Positions 33,305 through 42,037 are shown, counted from the first letter of the stretch. The stretch is 64,000 nt of DNA from Bacteroidia bacterium (GCA_025455485.1 JALOMJ010000002.1:26438-90437); one strand, 5' to 3'. Made by a program: numbers and translations. The notes: generated from the letters alone by a model not told the origin.

Positions 33305-34722
33305 TAAATCTTAAAATCAACAATCAAATTGAAATTAAGCATGTTTACTTTGTTATAAATATAACGTAAATCATTGTAAGATTCACCTTGTTTGATTTTA
33401 TAAACCAAAAGCAACCTTAGTGTCATGCCTTTAAAGAAATGTGAAAATCTGTACGCGGCATCTAAATTTATCTGATGGTAGGAAGGTATACCGTATTTGT
33501 TTAATCTGTAATTTTTCACATCCGGCAAATGGTAGTAACCATAACCAAGTCCGCTTGAAAAACTTGAATTAAAGAAGTTCAGATTTGTTTTTGCCATAAT
33601 GGCGTGTACACCGCCCAATCCTTCATTTCGCTCTCTTGGTAAAAAAGTATAAAAAGGTTCTTTTCCCCATTCGCGTGGCATCAGGTAACGGCCATCGCCG
33701 GTTATGTGAGTGTAATTGATGGAGGTGTTGTGCCGATTATTTTTTAATCCAATTTGTGCACTTAGCACATTAGCTTGCGCGCCTTTGTTAATATAGGTTT
33801 TGGACTGATCTGCATTACCACCATGGTTAATGGCATCCTGACGCAAATACATTATGCCTTGGTACAAGTTGGCATTATTTTTTAGTTTTTGGTTGGTGTT
33901 AACTTCTAAAATGGCGGTATTCATGATGTTGTCGAGAAACCCGTTCCAGATGTTTATTTTCAGAGCGTCGTTTGGGCGAAAATAAAGGTTAGCAATGGCA
34001 AGTCCCGAACTGTATAAATTGCCCGCATAATTGGCTTTGCTTCCATCCACATTAAAGCCCATGGGATTTACCCCAATAGAATTGGCAACTGTAAACCACC
34101 GAATAGTTGAACGGGGCGATACCTCCCAAATCCAGCCGCCGTTTAATCCAAATTTTTTAGACTCATTGATGTTAATCCATACACCTTCCTCCAAAGTGGG
34201 ACGCATTCTGCCGTCCTGAGGATTCATAAACGGTGTATTGATGTTGATTTTGCCAACGGTAATAGCACTTTTTGAGAGGCTGTATTTGATGTACAGTTCC
34301 TCTAATCGATCGAGGTCGTTTTTATTGCTAGGATTCTCAATGTCGAACAAGCCCAATTCATAGCGATTGGAAGCCTTTGTTAGTTCATCGGGTTCATCTA
34401 TGTTGGAGGATAGCAGGTTATAAATAAAAAAACCGCTAATCCCTGCTTGAAAACCATATACAGGGCGCGTTAATACGCCTATACCGGCCCCGGCACCCAG
34501 GGCATAATCGTCTTTTAATTCACCCTCATTGGTAGTGCTCATTAAAAAGGTTCGCACGTGTGCTTCCCAATGTGCCTTTAAAAAGCATGTTTCCAAACAG
34601 GCCGTATCTTTAGGGTTTAAAGCAATGTGATGCACGTCCACATCAGTTTGCTGCTGAGGCGGATTTTGTGCTTTTGAATACCAAACGAAGAGGATTAGAA
34701 GCAGTATGAATAAGTGTTTCAT
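33304..34722 (-). CDS. Outer-membrane beta-barrel, OprD-porin-like
   Basis: 472 aa with signal peptide (cleavage near SKAQ). Alternating beta-strand pattern throughout and a C-terminal strand ending NFNLIVDFKI. Segments such as DRLEELYIKYSLSKSAITVGKININTPFMNPQDGRM have the shape of OprD-type substrate-specific porins (strand followed by RMRPT/N loop); only this general likeness supports the name. Located between dsrE and the SoxB-like gene, it may let a small sulfur anion into the periplasm. Confidence 0.65.
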   Translation of the reverse strand: MKHLFILLLILFVWYSKAQNPPQQQTDVDVHHIALNPKDTACLETCFLKAHWEAHVRTFLMSTTNEGELKDDYALGAGAGIGVLTRPVYGFQAGISGFFIYNLLSSNIDEPDELTKASNRYELGLFDIENPSNKNDLDRLEELYIKYSLSKSAITVGKININTPFMNPQDGRMRPTLEEGVWININESKKFGLNGGWIWEVSPRSTIRWFTVANSIGVNPMGFNVDGSKANYAGNLYSSGLAIANLYFRPNDALKINIWNGFLDNIMNTAILEVNTNQKLKNNANLYQGIMYLRQDAINHGGNADQSKTYINKGAQANVLSAQIGLKNNRHNTSINYTHITGDGRYLMPREWGKEPFYTFLPRERNEGLGGVHAIMAKTNLNFFNSSFSSGLGYGYYHLPDVKNYRLNKYGIPSYHQINLDAAYRFSHFFKGMTLRLLLVYKIKQGESYNDLRYIYNKVNMLNFNLIVDFKI

Positions 34723-34746
34723 TTACTTATTTTTCAACTGAGCTGT

Positions 34747-35181
34747 TTAATTGCCTGCTTTAATGTAACTCCAGCCTTGTTCTTGTTTGGTTACAATTTC
34801 TATAATGCCGGCTGGAACATAGCCGGCAATTTTCAGAATGCTGTTTCTGTCAATTTTTCTTTCTTTAATAGAAAATTCGCAGGCATTAAAAACAACCCCC
34901 TGTTTGGCAAGAGCGTTTATTTTATCCTCAACAATGGTTTTACCTGAGATTAACATATCCATGCCTGCACCGTGGCAAACCACTTCAATGCGTGTGCTTG
35001 GTGAAACGCTCAAAATGTTGTTGAATTGTTTCATGAGTTGTTTGTGAGCCATGGTATCTCCGCTTGTTAGCTGAAAAATTATTTTGTGCTCAGGTGTTTT
35101 AGTGTTTTGGGTTTGCGCAAAATTTGCCGAGGAGAAACCGAAAAGAAGGCTGAATGATAACAGGGTGATGAGTTTATACAT
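34747..35181 (-). CDS. Exported DsrE-family protein
   Basis: 144 aa with an N-terminal signal peptide (LLSFSLLFGFSSANFAQ). The mature domain shows the DsrE fold pattern: IIFQLTSGD, IEVVCHGAGMDML and FNACEFSIKER; the Cys in NACEF is at the position of the conserved sulfur-carrying Cys of DsrE relatives. DsrE proteins carry persulfides. Periplasmic location beside the TsdA-like cytochrome suggests handling of sulfane sulfur. Eighteen bases after tsdA. Confidence 0.82.
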   Translation of the reverse strand: MYKLITLLSFSLLFGFSSANFAQTQNTKTPEHKIIFQLTSGDTMAHKQLMKQFNNILSVSPSTRIEVVCHGAGMDMLISGKTIVEDKINALAKQGVVFNACEFSIKERKIDRNSILKIAGYVPAGIIEIVTKQEQGWSYIKAGN

Positions 35182-35199
35182 ACTATAAAATTTAAAGAA

Positions 35200-36294
35200 T
35201 TAACTTTTTTGAGTTTGAGATGTCTTTTTTGCAATGATGGCTTTAAATGGTCCGTATTTGTGTTGATGTTCATCAAACCCATCAGAAAAAGGTCCAAAAG
35301 GATGATCAAAAGGTTTTTCTTCAATGTTTGGCCAATCTTTCGAGATATCTTTTTCAGGACGTGTTTGTGAATTCACATAAGCAGCAACATCCCAGGCTTC
35401 TTCATCACTAAGTTGAGCGGAGGTATGTGAAGCGCCAAGGGGCATGTTGTATTTTACATATTTTGCGAAATTTGAAAGACGGAACAAACCTGCCCCATCA
35501 TTGTAACTTTTGGGCCCCCAAAGCGGAGGGTAAGTAAACGCAGTTTTATCAGCATTCATTAAACCTGAACCATCTTTTTGATGACAACTCTGACATTTTT
35601 CTGCATACACCTTGTTTCCCAGTGCAGGTTCTGCAGCTCTGTCAAGAAAACTAATGTCTTTTAAACCTGATCCTGCTGCTTTTTTTCCCTTTTCAACATC
35701 TTTGCCTATCCACTGTATGTAGGCGGAAATCGCCTGCATTTCTTTTGAATTGGTATCCAGCGATTTTCCATTTAAACTTCTTTCAAAACAATCGTTCACG
35801 CGCTTGTATAAATTTTCAATTTCACCTGAACGGGCACGGTATTTTGGATACGTTGAGGCCACAGAACCATAATTGTTACCGAATACTTTGGTGCCAGCTT
35901 CAAGATGACAGTTCTGACAATTCAAGCCGTTTGTGCTTTTGGCAAATACGGTGCCGGTTTCTCCAAAATATAGTGACGTGTTAACGATTAAATCTTTTCC
36001 GTAAGCAATCAAATCTTTTTTGTTCTCATTTTCAATTTCAGAAAAATCAGGGGCATGCCAAAACTGGGCATTAACGAGTTTTTGTTTAAATTCTTCTCGA
36101 GCCGATTCGGTGAATAAACCATTGCTGTCGGCCTGAGGCGGTTTAATATCGGTTGTTTTCTTTTCCGGCAAATGAACGTCGAAAATTAATACCAGAAAGG
36201 TGATTAAAAGCAGAACAACCGCAATGGCAATGGTATTGCTTAGTTTCAGTATTACCGAAGCGGTTTTTTCTATTTCTTCCTGCTCTTTCATCAC
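35200..36294 (-). CDS. tsdA: TsdA-like dihaem cytochrome c, probable thiosulfate dehydrogenase
   Basis: 364 aa, N-terminal membrane anchor (about 20-40) and a periplasmic dihaem domain. Haem 1: NCQNCHLEAG; 39 residues after its His is RVNDCFERSLNG, whose Cys fits the His/Cys ligation known for thiosulfate dehydrogenases (TsdA) and SoxA. Haem 2: KCQSCHQKDG, with Met in YNMPLG as likely distal ligand. These features support oxidation of thiosulfate to tetrathionate or the reverse. The Lys that precedes the Met in Allochromatium TsdA is Asn here. Three bases from the DUF6691-like gene. Confidence 0.85.
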   Translation of the reverse strand: MMKEQEEIEKTASVILKLSNTIAIAVVLLLITFLVLIFDVHLPEKKTTDIKPPQADSNGLFTESAREEFKQKLVNAQFWHAPDFSEIENENKKDLIAYGKDLIVNTSLYFGETGTVFAKSTNGLNCQNCHLEAGTKVFGNNYGSVASTYPKYRARSGEIENLYKRVNDCFERSLNGKSLDTNSKEMQAISAYIQWIGKDVEKGKKAAGSGLKDISFLDRAAEPALGNKVYAEKCQSCHQKDGSGLMNADKTAFTYPPLWGPKSYNDGAGLFRLSNFAKYVKYNMPLGASHTSAQLSDEEAWDVAAYVNSQTRPEKDISKDWPNIEEKPFDHPFGPFSDGFDEHQHKYGPFKAIIAKKTSQTQKS

Positions 36295-36297
36295 AAT

Positions 36298-36804
36298 TTA
36301 ATGCGGGAGTTTTTCTCTGATTTTTCCGTACGTCCAGGTGCCGGCGATGGCACTCAGCAAGGTTACAATCACCACGGTTGATCCTGATCCGATTTGAGCA
36401 AACAAGGGGCCGGGGCAGGCACCGGTAATGGCCCAGCCAACCCCAAACATCAAGCCGCCATACACATTGCCTTTATTAAATTGTTTAGGATGAATTTCCA
36501 CTTCTTCACCGTAAATGGTTTTGATGTTGAATTTTCTGATCAGAAATACACTTATTATTCCAACCACTACGGCTGAACCAATCACTCCATACATATGGAA
36601 AGACTGAAAACGAAACATTTCCTGAATACGAAACCAGGAAATGATTTCTGCTTTGATGAAAATTACACCGAAAAGTAATCCTACGGCCGCATACTTTAAA
36701 TTGTACCACCACGGATGCTTCAATTCAGACTCATTCACGCACATGGTGTCTGTGGCCCTGATTTTAAATTCTTCGGATTCTTTTGTGATATCTATTATTT
36801 TCAT
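36298..36804 (-). CDS. YeeE/YedE-family membrane protein (DUF6691-like half-transporter)
   Basis: 168 aa, about four helices. GLMFGVGWAITGACPGPLFAQIGSG carries the conserved GACPGP cysteine loop of the YeeE/YedE thiosulfate-transporter family. Paired half-size proteins of this kind usually act together with a longer partner, the next gene upstream. The N-terminal 50 residues are a soluble extension. Import of thiosulfate or another sulfane-sulfur anion is inferred from family. Confidence 0.82.
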   Translation of the reverse strand: MKIIDITKESEEFKIRATDTMCVNESELKHPWWYNLKYAAVGLLFGVIFIKAEIISWFRIQEMFRFQSFHMYGVIGSAVVVGIISVFLIRKFNIKTIYGEEVEIHPKQFNKGNVYGGLMFGVGWAITGACPGPLFAQIGSGSTVVIVTLLSAIAGTWTYGKIREKLPH

Positions 36805-36807
36805 TGT

Positions 36808-37368
36808 TTAAAGACTTAAGATGAATGGTAAAATAAAATTGGCAAAAAGGATGCCTCCGGCCATAAAGCAGCAGGTGGCTATTAAGGATGGCCATTGCAA
36901 TGTGGAAAGGCCCATAATGGCATGCCCGCTTGTGCAACCGCCGGCATAACGTGTTCCAAAACCAACCAAAAATCCACCAACCACCATCATGATGAGTCCC
37001 TTCAGTGTGAATAAACTGCTCCAATTAAATAAATCAGGAGGCACGAGCCCAGAGAAGTTGCTGATGCCATAACTGTTTAATTCTGCTGCAAGGGAAGGGT
37101 GAACCTCTACAGGACCGGCATTGGGTATAAAAGCACTGGTTAGAATTCCTCCAAGTAAAATACCGCCAACAAAAAACAAATTCCAGATTTCTTTTTTCCA
37201 GTCGTATTTAAAAAATGGAATGTTGGCAGGCATACAGGCTGCGCAAATGTGCCTTAAGGAGGAACTTATCCCAAAGGATTTGTTTCCGATTAGCAATAAA
37301 ATTGGCACTATTAGTCCAATTAAAGGGCCGGCAATATACCAGGGCCATGGTTCAAAAATCCAGTTCAT
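36808..37368 (-). CDS. YeeE/YedE-family membrane protein (first gene of the thiosulfate operon)
   Basis: 186 aa, four or five helices. Conserved cysteine loops [14 protein letters not shown] and [15 protein letters not shown] are those of YeeE/YedE proteins, in which cysteines relay thiosulfate through the membrane. Three bases before its partner gene. First gene after the promoter with the -7 box and the two palindromes at 37393-37431, so it opens a probable nine-gene operon down to 30646. Confidence 0.85.
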   Translation of the reverse strand: MNWIFEPWPWYIAGPLIGLIVPILLLIGNKSFGISSSLRHICAACMPANIPFFKYDWKKEIWNLFFVGGILLGGILTSAFIPNAGPVEVHPSLAAELNSYGISNFSGLVPPDLFNWSSLFTLKGLIMMVVGGFLVGFGTRYAGGCTSGHAIMGLSTLQWPSLIATCCFMAGGILFANFILPFILSL

Positions 37369-37385
37369 AGTTTTTTAGTTTAATG

Positions 37386-37393
37386 CAAATTTA
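37386..37393 (-). promoter_or_regulatory. -7 promoter element TAAATTTG of the thiosulfate operon
   Basis: Perfect TAnnTTTG on the minus strand, 17 bases from the ATG of the first yeeE gene; inferred start near 37382. Confidence 0.6.
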
Positions 37394-37406
37394 TGACCTA
37401 TGTCAT
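37393..37406 (-). promoter_or_regulatory. Palindrome ATGAC-CTAT-GTCAT overlapping the thiosulfate promoter
   Basis: Perfect five-base arms, TGAY-N4-GTCA type. The centre is about 17 bases upstream of the inferred start and touches the -7 box, a position that would suit repression rather than activation. Confidence 0.45.
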
Positions 37407-37413
37407 GTAATTT

Positions 37414-37431
37414 GTGTCACTTTTGTAACAC
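37414..37431 (-). promoter_or_regulatory. Sulfur-island operator GTGTCAC-TTTT-GTAACAC
   Basis: Near-perfect 18-base palindrome centred about 40.5 bases upstream of the inferred start (class II activator position). Similar sites lie at the same spacing before the MBL-rhodanese operon and tauE. Confidence 0.65.
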
Positions 37432-37495
37432 ATGGCTATAGCAGCCAATGAGCGTGTATTAGAAAACCTTGCAGTTCAGCTTTTGCACTGCAATA

Positions 37496-39244
37496 TTATT
37501 CAGTAATAATAATTTTTTTACGGTAGGCAGGCATATTATCCTGATAAATGCTGATAAAGTAAATACCCGGGCTGATTTGATTTTCTTGAAATAAATTAAT
37601 TTTTTGAGGCGATGAATGTGAAACTGAGGCCTCAGTTTCTAAAATTACTTTACCCTGAACATCGCTCAATTCAATTGATAATACCATTAGGGCCTTTTGT
37701 TTGGATGAAACGTATAAATACCCTTTGTTTGGATTGGGGTAAACCTCAATGTTTTTTTGATTATTGGAAGTTTCAGACAATTGGGTTGCCGGAGATGTGA
37801 CCAAAAATTGTCCCATCATGCCTTCATCTTCATGCACCAACATGTGGCAGTGATACATGTATGGAAATACTTCATCAGCAAAATCAGTAAATTGAGTAAT
37901 GAAGCGTACGGTTTGTTGCGACCTTACAAGCACCACATCCTTTTTTCCTGCGAGAGATGGAGGAGGAGGATTACCATTAATATCCAAAATATAAAAGGGA
38001 ACATTATGAATGTGAAAGGGATGGGCGATAGGCGAGTTGTTTGTTAAACTCCAGATTTCGATATTGTTCAGAGGAATGGTGTAATTTATAGTCATCATAT
38101 CAAACGGCGTTCCATTGATTACAAATGGGCCGTTTAACCCGCCGCCGCCACCCATCATCATGGGAGTAAATGTGAGGTTGCGGGTGATATTTGAGTTTGC
38201 AGGGTTCAGTGGATTTAATTGTACAAGCGATGCAGGGATGGAATTAACGGCATTTGTGGTTTGCGCAACCACATCGAAGCGAATCAAGTGTGTTGCGCTG
38301 CCATTTATTCCATTAGAGGCATAATTGGGTATTGTGCCCATGCCCATTGCTGCAGGATTGGCCGCTCCGTAAATGCCGTTTGGAATTTCATTGCCGTAAT
38401 TTGTAAGAAAAATACTTTGACCTTGTAGGCCACTCAGGTTAATTAAAACCTCGGCGCGTTCACCGGGTGAAAGTAATAATCGGCTGAGGCTGAATGGAGC
38501 CGTGAGCAATCCGCCATCAGAAGCGATTTGAAAGAATTGCGCGTTGTTGCTCAATCCAAAATTGAAGGCCCTCATGTTAGAGCCATTTAGTAAACGCAAC
38601 CTTACTACCTGCGCAGGTAATTGAACAAAGGGATTTTTTGTGCCATTAATTAACACAACACTGTCTACCGCCGACATGACATCAAATTGTTTCGACGCTG
38701 TAAATGCACGCGACTGAACAACCATCGGCACATCATCTATACCATAGGTGCGAGGTAAGTTCAATGCAGCTTCAGTAGGATCCTTCACGATAATTAAACC
38801 TGCCATTCCTTTGGCTACCTGTTCAGCTGTATGCATGTGCAAATGCGAATGGTACCAATGTGTGGAGGCATCATCCAATACCTTAAAGCGTGGGTTCCAG
38901 GTGGCTTGCGGTGCAATGGTCACATGCGGACCGCCATCGTTTTGAGGCGATACATGCATGCCATGCCAATGCACGGTTGTGGTATCGGAAAGCGTGTTAA
39001 TAACTTGAATGTTTACCGAATCCCCTTTATTCATAAGTAAGGTAGGCCCAAGATAATTTCCGTTGAAACCAATGGAGTTGGTTATAAATCCCGGATAATA
39101 ACTCACAGTGCCATTCTGAACGCTCAGCACAATGTTGGTGGCGCTTATCGTAGAAGGAATGGAAAGGGGATTACTAAACGATTGAGCGCTCAGATTCATC
39201 TGAGCGCTCAAAATCAACAAAATTCCAATGGATTTAATTTTCAT
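37496..39244 (-). CDS. Secreted multicopper oxidase with type IX sorting domain
   Basis: 582 aa. Signal peptide (ends near LSAQS). Three cupredoxin domains with all four copper motifs intact: HWHGMHVSPQ, HWYHSHLHMH, HPFHIHNVPF and HCHMLVHEDEGMMGQF, the last supplying T1 His, Cys and Met. A Met/Gly-rich insert (MMMGGGGGLNG) lies near residue 360, as in copper-responsive CueO-like enzymes. The last 80 residues (IEVYPNPNKGYLYV to IIITE) form a type IX secretion sorting domain, so the enzyme is probably surface-bound or secreted. Substrate unknown; Cu(I), phenolics or metals are possible. Own unit, 127 bases from the yeeE start. Confidence 0.92.
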   Translation of the reverse strand: MKIKSIGILLILSAQMNLSAQSFSNPLSIPSTISATNIVLSVQNGTVSYYPGFITNSIGFNGNYLGPTLLMNKGDSVNIQVINTLSDTTTVHWHGMHVSPQNDGGPHVTIAPQATWNPRFKVLDDASTHWYHSHLHMHTAEQVAKGMAGLIIVKDPTEAALNLPRTYGIDDVPMVVQSRAFTASKQFDVMSAVDSVVLINGTKNPFVQLPAQVVRLRLLNGSNMRAFNFGLSNNAQFFQIASDGGLLTAPFSLSRLLLSPGERAEVLINLSGLQGQSIFLTNYGNEIPNGIYGAANPAAMGMGTIPNYASNGINGSATHLIRFDVVAQTTNAVNSIPASLVQLNPLNPANSNITRNLTFTPMMMGGGGGLNGPFVINGTPFDMMTINYTIPLNNIEIWSLTNNSPIAHPFHIHNVPFYILDINGNPPPPSLAGKKDVVLVRSQQTVRFITQFTDFADEVFPYMYHCHMLVHEDEGMMGQFLVTSPATQLSETSNNQKNIEVYPNPNKGYLYVSSKQKALMVLSIELSDVQGKVILETEASVSHSSPQKINLFQENQISPGIYFISIYQDNMPAYRKKIIITE

Positions 39245-39307
39245 CAGGAGGGCGTTTAAATACTTAAATGGATTAAGGCAACTTTACCTTAATTTTTGCA
39301 TGGCATA

Positions 39308-39688
39308 CTAATTTGCACAGGATATATTTTGCCAGGCACCAAGGTTTTCAACGTTTTTGATGCCAGCTGCTTCCAGCATGCGTTTTGCGCTGCCGGCACG
39401 TCCACCGCTTCTGCAAACCAACACCACGTGGTCGTATGTTTTAAGGTCATTGATTTTGTCCTGTAATTTATCCAAAGGATAATTTACCGAACATTCAGCG
39501 TGCCCGTCGTATTGCCATTCTTCAGGCGTACGCACGTCAACGATAATTTCTTTACTTGTTTTCATTTCTTTTGAAGTTGTTGTTGTAGTTGTTGTTGTAT
39601 TGCTTGGTTTTTGAGTTTGAGAATTGCAGGCCCAGGTCATAGTCACTATAGAAAAGAGCAGAGCCAGTTTTAATCCTTTGTTTTGCAT
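39308..39688 (-). CDS. Rhodanese-domain lipoprotein
   Basis: The start is ATG 39688 (MQNKGLKLALLFSIVTMTWAC), which gives a lipoprotein signal; the track start 39718 is inside the upstream gene. 126 aa: an eight-threonine linker, then a rhodanese domain IVDVRTPEEWQYDGHAECSVNYPL with active-site loop CRSGGRAGSA. A periplasmic sulfurtransferase is expected. Two bases after the MBL-rhodanese gene, forming a two-gene operon. Confidence 0.9.
   Translation of the reverse strand: MQNKGLKLALLFSIVTMTWACNSQTQKPSNTTTTTTTTSKEMKTSKEIIVDVRTPEEWQYDGHAECSVNYPLDKLQDKINDLKTYDHVVLVCRSGGRAGSAKRMLEAAGIKNVENLGAWQNISCAN
39576..39600 (-). repeat. Short trinucleotide repeat coding poly-Thr
   Basis: (ACA)n-like tract, read as GTT repeats on the plus strand, encoding eight Thr between the lipoprotein Cys and the rhodanese domain. 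Length changes would stay in frame. Confidence 0.7.
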
Positions 39689-39690
39689 AG

Positions 39691-41106
39691 TTATGATTTT
39701 TGAAGTTTGCTTTGACACACAAAGTTGGTTTTGGGTACACCGGTGGCAGCTATGGATTTAAATCCACCATCTATTTCTTTAAAGTTATGAATGCCTCTGG
39801 CTTTGAGTATGCTTGCGGCAATCATACTGCGGTAGCCTCCTGCACAATGCAAATAAAAAGTTGAATCGGCTGGAAGTTCAGCAAACCAGTTATTAATTAC
39901 GTCAAGTGGTTTGTTGTAGGCTTCTTCAACATGTTCAGCAAGATATTCACTTTCTTTTCTCACATCCACTACATAATCGCCTTTCACATTTACCTCTTGT
40001 GCAAATTGATCGGCACTGATTCTGTTAACGCTATCGGTTTCTTTTCCGGCTTTTACCCAATTTGGGTAACCGCCCTTGAGGTGACCAAGCACATTGTCGA
40101 AACCCACGCGGCTTAAACGGGTAACTGCTTCTTCTTCTTTACCGGTTTCGGCAATTAACAAAATCGGTTGTTTTACATCACGGATCATTGCGCCTACCCA
40201 TGGAGCAAAATCGCCGTTGATACCAATATTAACGGAACCGGGAACAAATCCTTTTGCAAATTCTGCAGCTGAACGTGTATCCAACACCAAGGCATCGGCA
40301 CTTTCGGCCAGCATTTCAAATTCATTCACTTCCAAGGCTCGCATGCCCTTGTTCAGCACTTGCTCAAAACTCTCAATGCCTTTTTTGTTCATGGCCACAT
40401 TGTGCGGGAAATATGCAGGAGGGGGGAGTAAACCATCGGTTACAGCAGCCACAAAGCTGTCTTTGTTTGGCTGATTAAGAGCATAGTTCATTTTTTTCTG
40501 GTTGCCCAGGGTATCCACGGTTTCTTTCATCATGTTTTTACCACAGGCCGATCCGGCGCCGTGTGCAGGGTATATCGTAATATCATCAGCAAGTGGAAGA
40601 ATTTTTGTGTACAGAGAATCGTAAAGCATTCCGGCTAGTTCTTCCTGCGTCATGGAGGCGGCTTTTTGAGCAAGGTCGGGACGACCCACATCACCTAAAA
40701 ACAATGTATCGCCACTGAACAGGGCGTGGTCTTTTCCATTCTCATCTTTTAAAAGATAACATGAGCTTTCCATGGTGTGCCCTGGGGTATGCAACACTTT
40801 TATAGTGATATTACCAATTTTGAATTCTTCTCCGTCTTTAGCAATGGTGGCAGTAAACTCCGGATTAGCCGTTGGTCCATAAACGATGGGAGCACCGGTT
40901 TTTTTACTGAGGTCGAGGTGACCGGATACAAAGTCGGCGTGAAAGTGGGTCTCAAAAATGTATTTGATTTTTACGCCGTCTTTTTGAGCACGCTCGATGT
41001 AAGGTTGTACTTCACGCAATGGATCGATGATGGCGGCTTCACCGTTAGATGTGATGTAATATGCACCTTGTGCCAAACATCCTGTATAAATTTGTTCTAT
41101 TTTCAT
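39691..41106 (-). CDS. MBL-fold persulfide dioxygenase-like protein fused to two rhodanese domains
   Basis: 471 aa. Residues 1-250 are an ETHE1/Blh-like metallo-beta-lactamase domain: THFHADFVSGH, HTPGHTMESSCY and FSGDTLFLGDVGRPDL, the last typical of persulfide dioxygenases. Rhodanese domain 1 (about 265-355) lacks the catalytic Cys (IAETGKEEE in the loop) and is probably structural; domain 2 (about 370-465) has CAGGYRS. Such fusions oxidise glutathione- or protein-persulfide to sulfite and transfer sulfur. Cytoplasmic. A -7 box and an operator near -41 lie upstream. With TauE next door, sulfite made here could be exported. Confidence 0.92.
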   Translation of the reverse strand: MKIEQIYTGCLAQGAYYITSNGEAAIIDPLREVQPYIERAQKDGVKIKYIFETHFHADFVSGHLDLSKKTGAPIVYGPTANPEFTATIAKDGEEFKIGNITIKVLHTPGHTMESSCYLLKDENGKDHALFSGDTLFLGDVGRPDLAQKAASMTQEELAGMLYDSLYTKILPLADDITIYPAHGAGSACGKNMMKETVDTLGNQKKMNYALNQPNKDSFVAAVTDGLLPPPAYFPHNVAMNKKGIESFEQVLNKGMRALEVNEFEMLAESADALVLDTRSAAEFAKGFVPGSVNIGINGDFAPWVGAMIRDVKQPILLIAETGKEEEAVTRLSRVGFDNVLGHLKGGYPNWVKAGKETDSVNRISADQFAQEVNVKGDYVVDVRKESEYLAEHVEEAYNKPLDVINNWFAELPADSTFYLHCAGGYRSMIAASILKARGIHNFKEIDGGFKSIAATGVPKTNFVCQSKLQKS

Positions 41107-41132
41107 ATGGTCTGTTTCTATATTTTATTATT

Positions 41133-41140
41133 CAAAGTTA
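41133..41140 (-). promoter_or_regulatory. -7 promoter element TAACTTTG of the MBL-rhodanese operon
   Basis: Perfect TAnnTTTG on the minus strand; inferred start near 41129, 23 bases before the ATG. Confidence 0.6.
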
Positions 41141-41161
41141 AGAATTTCAAGAGTGCTGTTC

Positions 41162-41177
41162 GGTAACATTTATTACA
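41162..41177 (-). promoter_or_regulatory. Sulfur-island operator, promoter-proximal (TGTAAT-AAAT-GTTACC)
   Basis: Imperfect palindrome centred about 40.5 bases upstream of the inferred start, matching the 37414 site in form and spacing. Confidence 0.55.
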
Positions 41178-41199
41178 TCCCGTAGTGTTTTACAAAGAG

Positions 41200-41217
41200 G
41201 TGTAATCAAAGTTACAC
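41200..41217 (-). promoter_or_regulatory. Sulfur-island operator, promoter-distal (GTGTAAT-CAAA-GTTACAC)
   Basis: Six of seven arm positions pair. It lies 39 bases upstream of the proximal site, centred near -80, between the tauE stop and the operon promoter. Confidence 0.55.
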
Positions 41218-41220
41218 AAC

Positions 41221-42018
41221 TCATTTAAATAGGGTTTCTTTTGCAATAATGTAAATTCCCATTACCAAAACAAACCAACCAAAGGCCGGTTTAAGTTTAG
41301 CGCCATCGATACGTTTAGATAAAACCATACCGATAAAAATTCCTGCCGTGGCGAAAGCGCTTACAATTGCCAGCAAACTCCAGTCAATAACCGTTTCACT
41401 GCTTTCACCAAAAAAACCTATTAGTGATTTGGAAGCTATAATAACCAGCGAAGTACCAACCGCCTCCTTCATGGGTAGTTTTGACAACAACACCAAAGCC
41501 GGGATAATTAAAAAGCCTCCACCGGCGCCTACAAGTCCTGTTACCAAACCAACCAATGCGCCTTCTAGTAAAATCATGGGATAATTAAACACCTGCGGAC
41601 CCTGTTCTTCCTTTCCATTCTTTTTGTCTTTTTTAATCATGCTGTAAGAAGCTGCAATCATGAGCACAGCAAATAGCACCATCAGAAGTAGGCCTTTACT
41701 CACCACAAAGCCTCCAAGTGTGAATACTTCTTTAGGGATGGCAGGCACAATATATGCTCGTGTAAGGAAAACAGCCAAAATGGATGGAATTCCAAAAACT
41801 AATGCGGTTTTTACATTCACCAATCCTTTGCGAAAGTAGGCTACTGAGCCAATGGCAGCAGTAAATCCCACGATAAATAAGGAATACGCGGTTGCTGCCA
41901 CGGCATCTACAGAAAACAAATACACCAAAACCGGTACGGTAAGGATACTGCCACCACTACCGATTAAGCCAAGCGAAATGCCAATAAGAACTGAAGCGAG
42001 ATAACCTATAATTTCCAT
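41221..42018 (-). CDS. TauE/SafE-family sulfite/organosulfonate exporter
   Basis: 265 aa from ATG 42018 (MEIIGYLASVL); the longer track ORF from 42072 starts inside the operator and is unlikely. Eight hydrophobic segments with two family repeats: GLIGSGGSILTVPVLVYLF and GLVGAGGGFLIIPALVLL. Probably exports sulfite or a related anion across the inner membrane. Has its own -7-like element and operator, so it is a separate member of the sulfur regulon. Confidence 0.9.
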   Translation of the reverse strand: MEIIGYLASVLIGISLGLIGSGGSILTVPVLVYLFSVDAVAATAYSLFIVGFTAAIGSVAYFRKGLVNVKTALVFGIPSILAVFLTRAYIVPAIPKEVFTLGGFVVSKGLLLMVLFAVLMIAASYSMIKKDKKNGKEEQGPQVFNYPMILLEGALVGLVTGLVGAGGGFLIIPALVLLSKLPMKEAVGTSLVIIASKSLIGFFGESSETVIDWSLLAIVSAFATAGIFIGMVLSKRIDGAKLKPAFGWFVLVMGIYIIAKETLFK

Positions 42019-42037
42019 TCCTCTTTTATTTTGAGTA

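Noticed and set aside
41200-41217. Reading the palindrome as a terminator of tauE
   Set aside because: Arms of only six or seven bases with low G+C and no T run; the repeated form and -41/-80 spacing suit an operator better.
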